Assembly: GCA_015068545.1 (NCBI GenBank) | Contig: SVKH01000023.1 | Location: forward strand, 1 to 14,845 | Length of the DNA stretch: 14,845 nt | Direction: 5' to 3' | Origin: Oscillospiraceae bacterium | GTDB taxonomy: Bacteria > Bacillota > Clostridia > UBA1381 | Shown here: positions 12,152 through 14,845 of the stretch, in pieces | How the letters are laid out: each line of letters opens with the position of its first letter | How positions within the stretch are numbered: position 1 is the stretch's first letter | The notes under the pieces: model-generated | Databases searched by the model: none | Seen by the model: only the letters and a program-made list of their open reading frames with translations | Told to the model about the DNA's origin: nothing | Position numbers and translations under genes: made by a program

Positions 12152-14557
12152 TCACACTCTTTCGCCTTTGCCGAAACCCACTCCACCGGATATAGGAGTT
12201 CCGATGGTGGTGGCCTGCTGAGTTATATCTGCTTCAAAAGTTTCGTTTCCTATCGTAATGGTATATTTTTCGCCGGATTTAATATCTTTAGCAGATATCA
12301 GGACAGCCTTGTAGCTTCCTTGCGGTGCATACTCATATACCACATTCCCACTGCTGTCGGAAATGGTAATTACTTCGCCGGCTTCGTGCTTATTCTGGCA
12401 GTAAATTGTGATTGCGTTTTGCGAAAGCTTTAGGCTTCGTTCGCTACCTCTTCCTGATGCAAGAATTATATTTGCGTTTTCGCCTATTGTCAACTGACCG
12501 TCAGGATCTATAACTCCAAAGTTGCCGGAGAAAGAACCTGTGGGATTTGTAGCCATCATTGTGCCACCATTGATAATGATATTGCCGTTGGCATCTATAC
12601 AGTCATCTTCGCCGCAGAGTTCAAAGTAGCCACCGTTGATAATAAGGCAGGTTTTCATATTTCTTCCGCTTCCGCCCATTCCAAACGGTGGAGTAAATTC
12701 GCCATTTTCACCCATTCCAAACGGTGGGATAAATTCACCATTTTCACCCACTCCAAACGGTGGAGCAATTTCGCCATTTTCTCCCATTCCAGACGGTGGG
12801 ATAAATTCGCCATTTTCACCTACTCCAAACGGTGGAATAAATTCGCCATTTTCTCCCATTCCAAATGGTGGGATAAATTCGCCATTTTCACCTACTCCAA
12901 ATGGTGGGATAAATTCGCCATTTTCTCCCATTCCATATGGTGGTTGCATATTCTGGAATCTATCCTTTTTCCCTCTTTGCGGTCTTGTTCCGGATGGTAT
13001 CTGCTCACCATTTTCCTGCGATTTGCCGTCTGCAGGGAATTGCTGTTGGTTTTCTAAGTTTTCAGGAGGTACAGCAAAATCCCTGCCGCCGCCAAAGTTT
13101 CCACCGGGCATCATCATACCGCTGTTTCCGCCGGTTGCGTTAATGGCATCATCTGTGGAAACAACTTTGATAATACCGTCATTAACCGTCATTATATTTT
13201 TACTTTCTATACCTTCGGTGGATTTCGTTACATCAATAACCGTATCTGCTCCGTTTACAGTAAGATTTCCATGGGCAGATATGCCTTTGTCATACTTTGA
13301 GCTTATGGTAAATTTTCCACCATTTATTTCTATTTCATCCTGACAATGTATTCCGTGGGAAGCAGAATTTATATTTATCTCACCGCCGGATATCACCATC
13401 ATCCATTCTGCGTTTATGCCCTTTGTGGATTTTTCAAATTCCACATCAGCAGCTTCTTCCCACATACCTCTATGCGGCGTAGTCTCGGTGGTATCCTGTG
13501 CCGTTTCAATAGGAGTTCCGTTGGTTTCGATATTGATTATTCCACCGGAAATATCCACAATAGATTCGCAGTCGATTCCATCGCCTATGGCGGTTATGTT
13601 GATCTTTCCATTGGACATTTCAAAGGTATCGTTTATATGAATGCCGTCAGAGGTTGCGTTTATGCTGATACTGCCCTTTTCCATAGTCAAATTATCCGAT
13701 GCCTTTATCCCATGACCTTCAAGAGCCTCTATCTCAAGGCTTCCGTCACCCTTTATTTCCAGATTTTCTTTTGAATAGATTCCGCCGTCTTCGCTGTTTT
13801 TTGCAATAAGGAAGTTTTCTGTTCCATCGGAAAGAGTTATATATGCCTTGTCTGCTTTTTCTACAAAAATGCAAGGATTACTGCTTGATGTGATTTTTGC
13901 TCCGCTTAAACGAAGCTTGACTTTTTCCTTGGCAGAAATTGTTATATTTCCGTCATCAAGGGTTCCTGTTACGGTAAAATCGCCACCTTGGGTAATCTTA
14001 ACCTGATTTCCGTCAATCTCGATACCTTCGCCTTCGCAGGTTAAATCGGAAAGGTTTATAAAGCCCACATTTTCCTTCCAAGAATCGTCCTCAGCTTCCT
14101 CCGATGCGATAATAACTTTTTGATTCTCTTCATCCCAATCTACATTAAGCCCAAAGCTTTCGGAAACAGCTCGTGCAGGCACCAGAGTTCTTCCGGATAC
14201 AATCCTTGCCGGAACTTCCAGCTTTATAGTTTCGGTAACTGGGTTTCCTGCATCATCGGTTTTGCCCTTGTCTATTTCCAAATCGGCAGAGTCTATGGAA
14301 AGCGTAATAGTCTTTGAATTTTTTCGCGCTGTCACCGTCTTTGTTTCGTCATTCCATTTAACACGGGCGCCTATTGCTTCAAAGATTTTCCTAAGCGGAA
14401 CCATAGTTCGTCCGTCTATTATTTCGGGGTTTACGTCAAATTCTATTGGCTTTCCGTCCAGCTCCACCGCGATTTTTTCGCCGGATAAACTCCTTGCATC
14501 TGCTATAAAAACCGTAGAAAGACATAATACTAAAGCTATTGACAGTAGTTTTTTCAT
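12152..14557 (-). CDS. Secreted beta-helix carbohydrate-binding-type protein (Cthe_2159-like) with stalk domains and a 12-residue repeat
   Basis: 801 residues from ATG 14557, seven bases after GAGGTG. A signal peptide (MKKLLSIALVLCLSTVFIADA, cut near residue 21, no lipobox) is followed by two Cu_amine_oxidN1-type stalk domains at ~25-80 and ~85-152 (PEIIDGRTMVPLRKIFEAIG, then RIVSGRTLVPARAVSESFG). From ~165 a right-handed beta-helix rich in short repeats (GSISINATSDGIHI, SGGIINIETNG, SGGEININSASHGIH) resembles the Cthe_2159 / carbohydrate-binding DUF4353 family, whose founder binds acidic polysaccharide. Residues ~478-540 are Gly/Pro/Gln-rich, 541-624 are seven 12-residue repeats, then the helix resumes at ~637 (NGGYFELCGEDDCIDANGNI) and ends in a beta domain. 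There is no LPXTG or SLH anchor, so attachment is unclear. It follows a DUF4956 gene by 14 bases, an arrangement typical of clusters with VTC and CotH-like genes. Confidence 0.9.
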   Translation of the reverse strand: MKKLLSIALVLCLSTVFIADARSLSGEKIAVELDGKPIEFDVNPEIIDGRTMVPLRKIFEAIGARVKWNDETKTVTARKNSKTITLSIDSADLEIDKGKTDDAGNPVTETIKLEVPARIVSGRTLVPARAVSESFGLNVDWDEENQKVIIASEEAEDDSWKENVGFINLSDLTCEGEGIEIDGNQVKITQGGDFTVTGTLDDGNITISAKEKVKLRLSGAKITSSSNPCIFVEKADKAYITLSDGTENFLIAKNSEDGGIYSKENLEIKGDGSLEIEALEGHGIKASDNLTMEKGSISINATSDGIHINDTFEMSNGKINITAIGDGIDCESIVDISGGIINIETNGTPIETAQDTTETTPHRGMWEEAADVEFEKSTKGINAEWMMVISGGEININSASHGIHCQDEIEINGGKFTISSKYDKGISAHGNLTVNGADTVIDVTKSTEGIESKNIMTVNDGIIKVVSTDDAINATGGNSGMMMPGGNFGGGRDFAVPPENLENQQQFPADGKSQENGEQIPSGTRPQRGKKDRFQNMQPPYGMGENGEFIPPFGVGENGEFIPPFGMGENGEFIPPFGVGENGEFIPPSGMGENGEIAPPFGVGENGEFIPPFGMGENGEFTPPFGMGGSGRNMKTCLIINGGYFELCGEDDCIDANGNIIINGGTMMATNPTGSFSGNFGVIDPDGQLTIGENANIILASGRGSERSLKLSQNAITIYCQNKHEAGEVITISDSSGNVVYEYAPQGSYKAVLISAKDIKSGEKYTITIGNETFEADITQQATTIGTPISGGVGFGKGERV
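12686..12937 (-). repeat. 36-bp minisatellite in the beta-helix gene (7 units)
   Basis: Seven in-frame units of (F/Y/S)G(M/V)GENGE(F/I)(I/A/T)PP, residues 541-624, with a decayed eighth (FGMGGSGRN). The third position alternates Met, Val, Met, Val, Met, Val, Met, which suggests that a 72-bp dimer was the unit last amplified. The linker is inserted within the beta-helix region of the protein. The copy number is likely to vary between strains. Confidence 0.95.
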
Positions 14558-14571
14558 TCTATTTCACCTCA

Positions 14572-14845
14572 TCATTTTATTTTTACCGGTGCTGAAACTG
14601 CCAGTATGATATTAAGATTTCCGTTTCTGCACCTTAGTTCGTTTATAAACTCCTGTTCATCCTCATCATGGAGCATTACAACATGATAGTCCAGCTCAAA
14701 AAGTGAACCCAAATCTGTTGTTTTTATTCTGGTGAGAGTGTACTTTTTTGTGTATTTCTTTAATATTTCGTCAAACGCTCCCTGATAATTCAGGTTTTCC
14801 GGAATGGTGATTTTAAGGACTTTTTGTACCTGTTTCTTTTCGAAA
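14572..14845 (-). CDS. DUF4956 domain protein, C-terminal part (5' end beyond window)
   Basis: 91 codons are visible, ending at TGA 14572-14574. The segment matches the soluble C-terminal domain of DUF4956 proteins: VLKITIPENLNYQGAFDEIL, then KTTDLGSLFELDYHVV, and the highly conserved end FINELRCRNGNLNIIL. Full-length members have several N-terminal membrane helices, here outside the window. Their biochemical function is not established; they usually stand next to VTC-domain (polyphosphate-polymerase-like) and CotH-like kinase genes. The stop is followed after 14 bases, holding GAGGTG, by the beta-helix gene, so the two are co-translated in one operon. Identification rests on motif memory but the match is strong. 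Confidence 0.88.
   Translation of the reverse strand, partial: FEKKQVQKVLKITIPENLNYQGAFDEILKKYTKKYTLTRIKTTDLGSLFELDYHVVMLHDEDEQEFINELRCRNGNLNIILAVSAPVKIK

Noticed and set aside
12686..12937. Possible CRISPR array because of the regular 36-bp period
   Set aside because: Units are directly adjacent without unique spacers, in frame and coding; there are no cas genes.
12636..13343. Long plus-strand open frame rich in NGGINSPFSP repeats
   Set aside because: It is the antisense reading of the 36-bp minisatellite, whose repeated unit keeps this frame open by chance. The minus-strand protein has signal peptide, domains and ribosome site.

Overview
The window looks like a chromosomal segment of a low-GC anaerobic Clostridia member, probably Lachnospiraceae-like and gut- or rumen-associated. 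The grounds are the AT-rich intergenic DNA, strong AGGAGG-type ribosome sites, a T-box leader, a reverse rubrerythrin with a PerR/Fur regulator, L-fucose isomerase, a DUF6514-like small protein, and a DUF4956/beta-helix surface cluster. This placement is inference; there is no rRNA or other marker gene. All genes except two lipoproteins and one gene fragment lie on the minus strand.

Layout. (1) 1-1557, minus: the 5' two thirds or so of an unusual fusion (XRE helix-turn-helix, cupin, AMP-forming acyl-CoA ligase), cut by the window edge. It is preceded by a complete T-box riboswitch with promoter, specifier region, antiterminator and terminator; my best specifier reading is AUC (Ile). (2) 1738-3178, plus: two lipoprotein genes, each behind a near-identical copy of an approximately 87-bp promoter/leader, closed by a bidirectional terminator. 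(3) 3186-4274, minus: a perR-like regulator and reverse rubrerythrin operon behind a perfect Fur-type box. The regulator has the PerR-type sensing Asp but the Fur-type DNA-contact Arg. (4) 4313-4577: a headless fragment of a copper-amine-oxidase-type stalk domain, then a bidirectional terminator. (5) 4594-7015, minus: a polar amino acid ABC importer operon (binding lipoprotein, permease, ATPase) with an inverted repeat over its promoter. (6) 7070-7393, minus: a small DUF6514-like protein. (7) 7612-9726, minus: a lone L-fucose isomerase gene with a good promoter and two tandem terminators. (8) 9804-9953: a chain of small hairpins separated by AATTCAT spacers. (9) 9959-12136, minus: an OmpR-type response regulator and histidine kinase, transcribed from a promoter embedded in direct repeats. 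(10) 12152-14845, minus: a secreted beta-helix protein with two stalk domains and a 12-residue minisatellite, and upstream of it the 3' end of a DUF4956 gene.

How the parts may work together. The perR-rubrerythrin pair is a peroxide defence unit. The ABC operon imports an amino acid, and the T-box gene would respond to uncharged tRNA, so the region carries two separate amino acid-related functions. The DUF4956/beta-helix genes belong to a cell-surface cluster that in Clostridia often also holds VTC-domain and CotH-like genes. The two-component system follows directly downstream and could control that cluster; this is inferred from position only.
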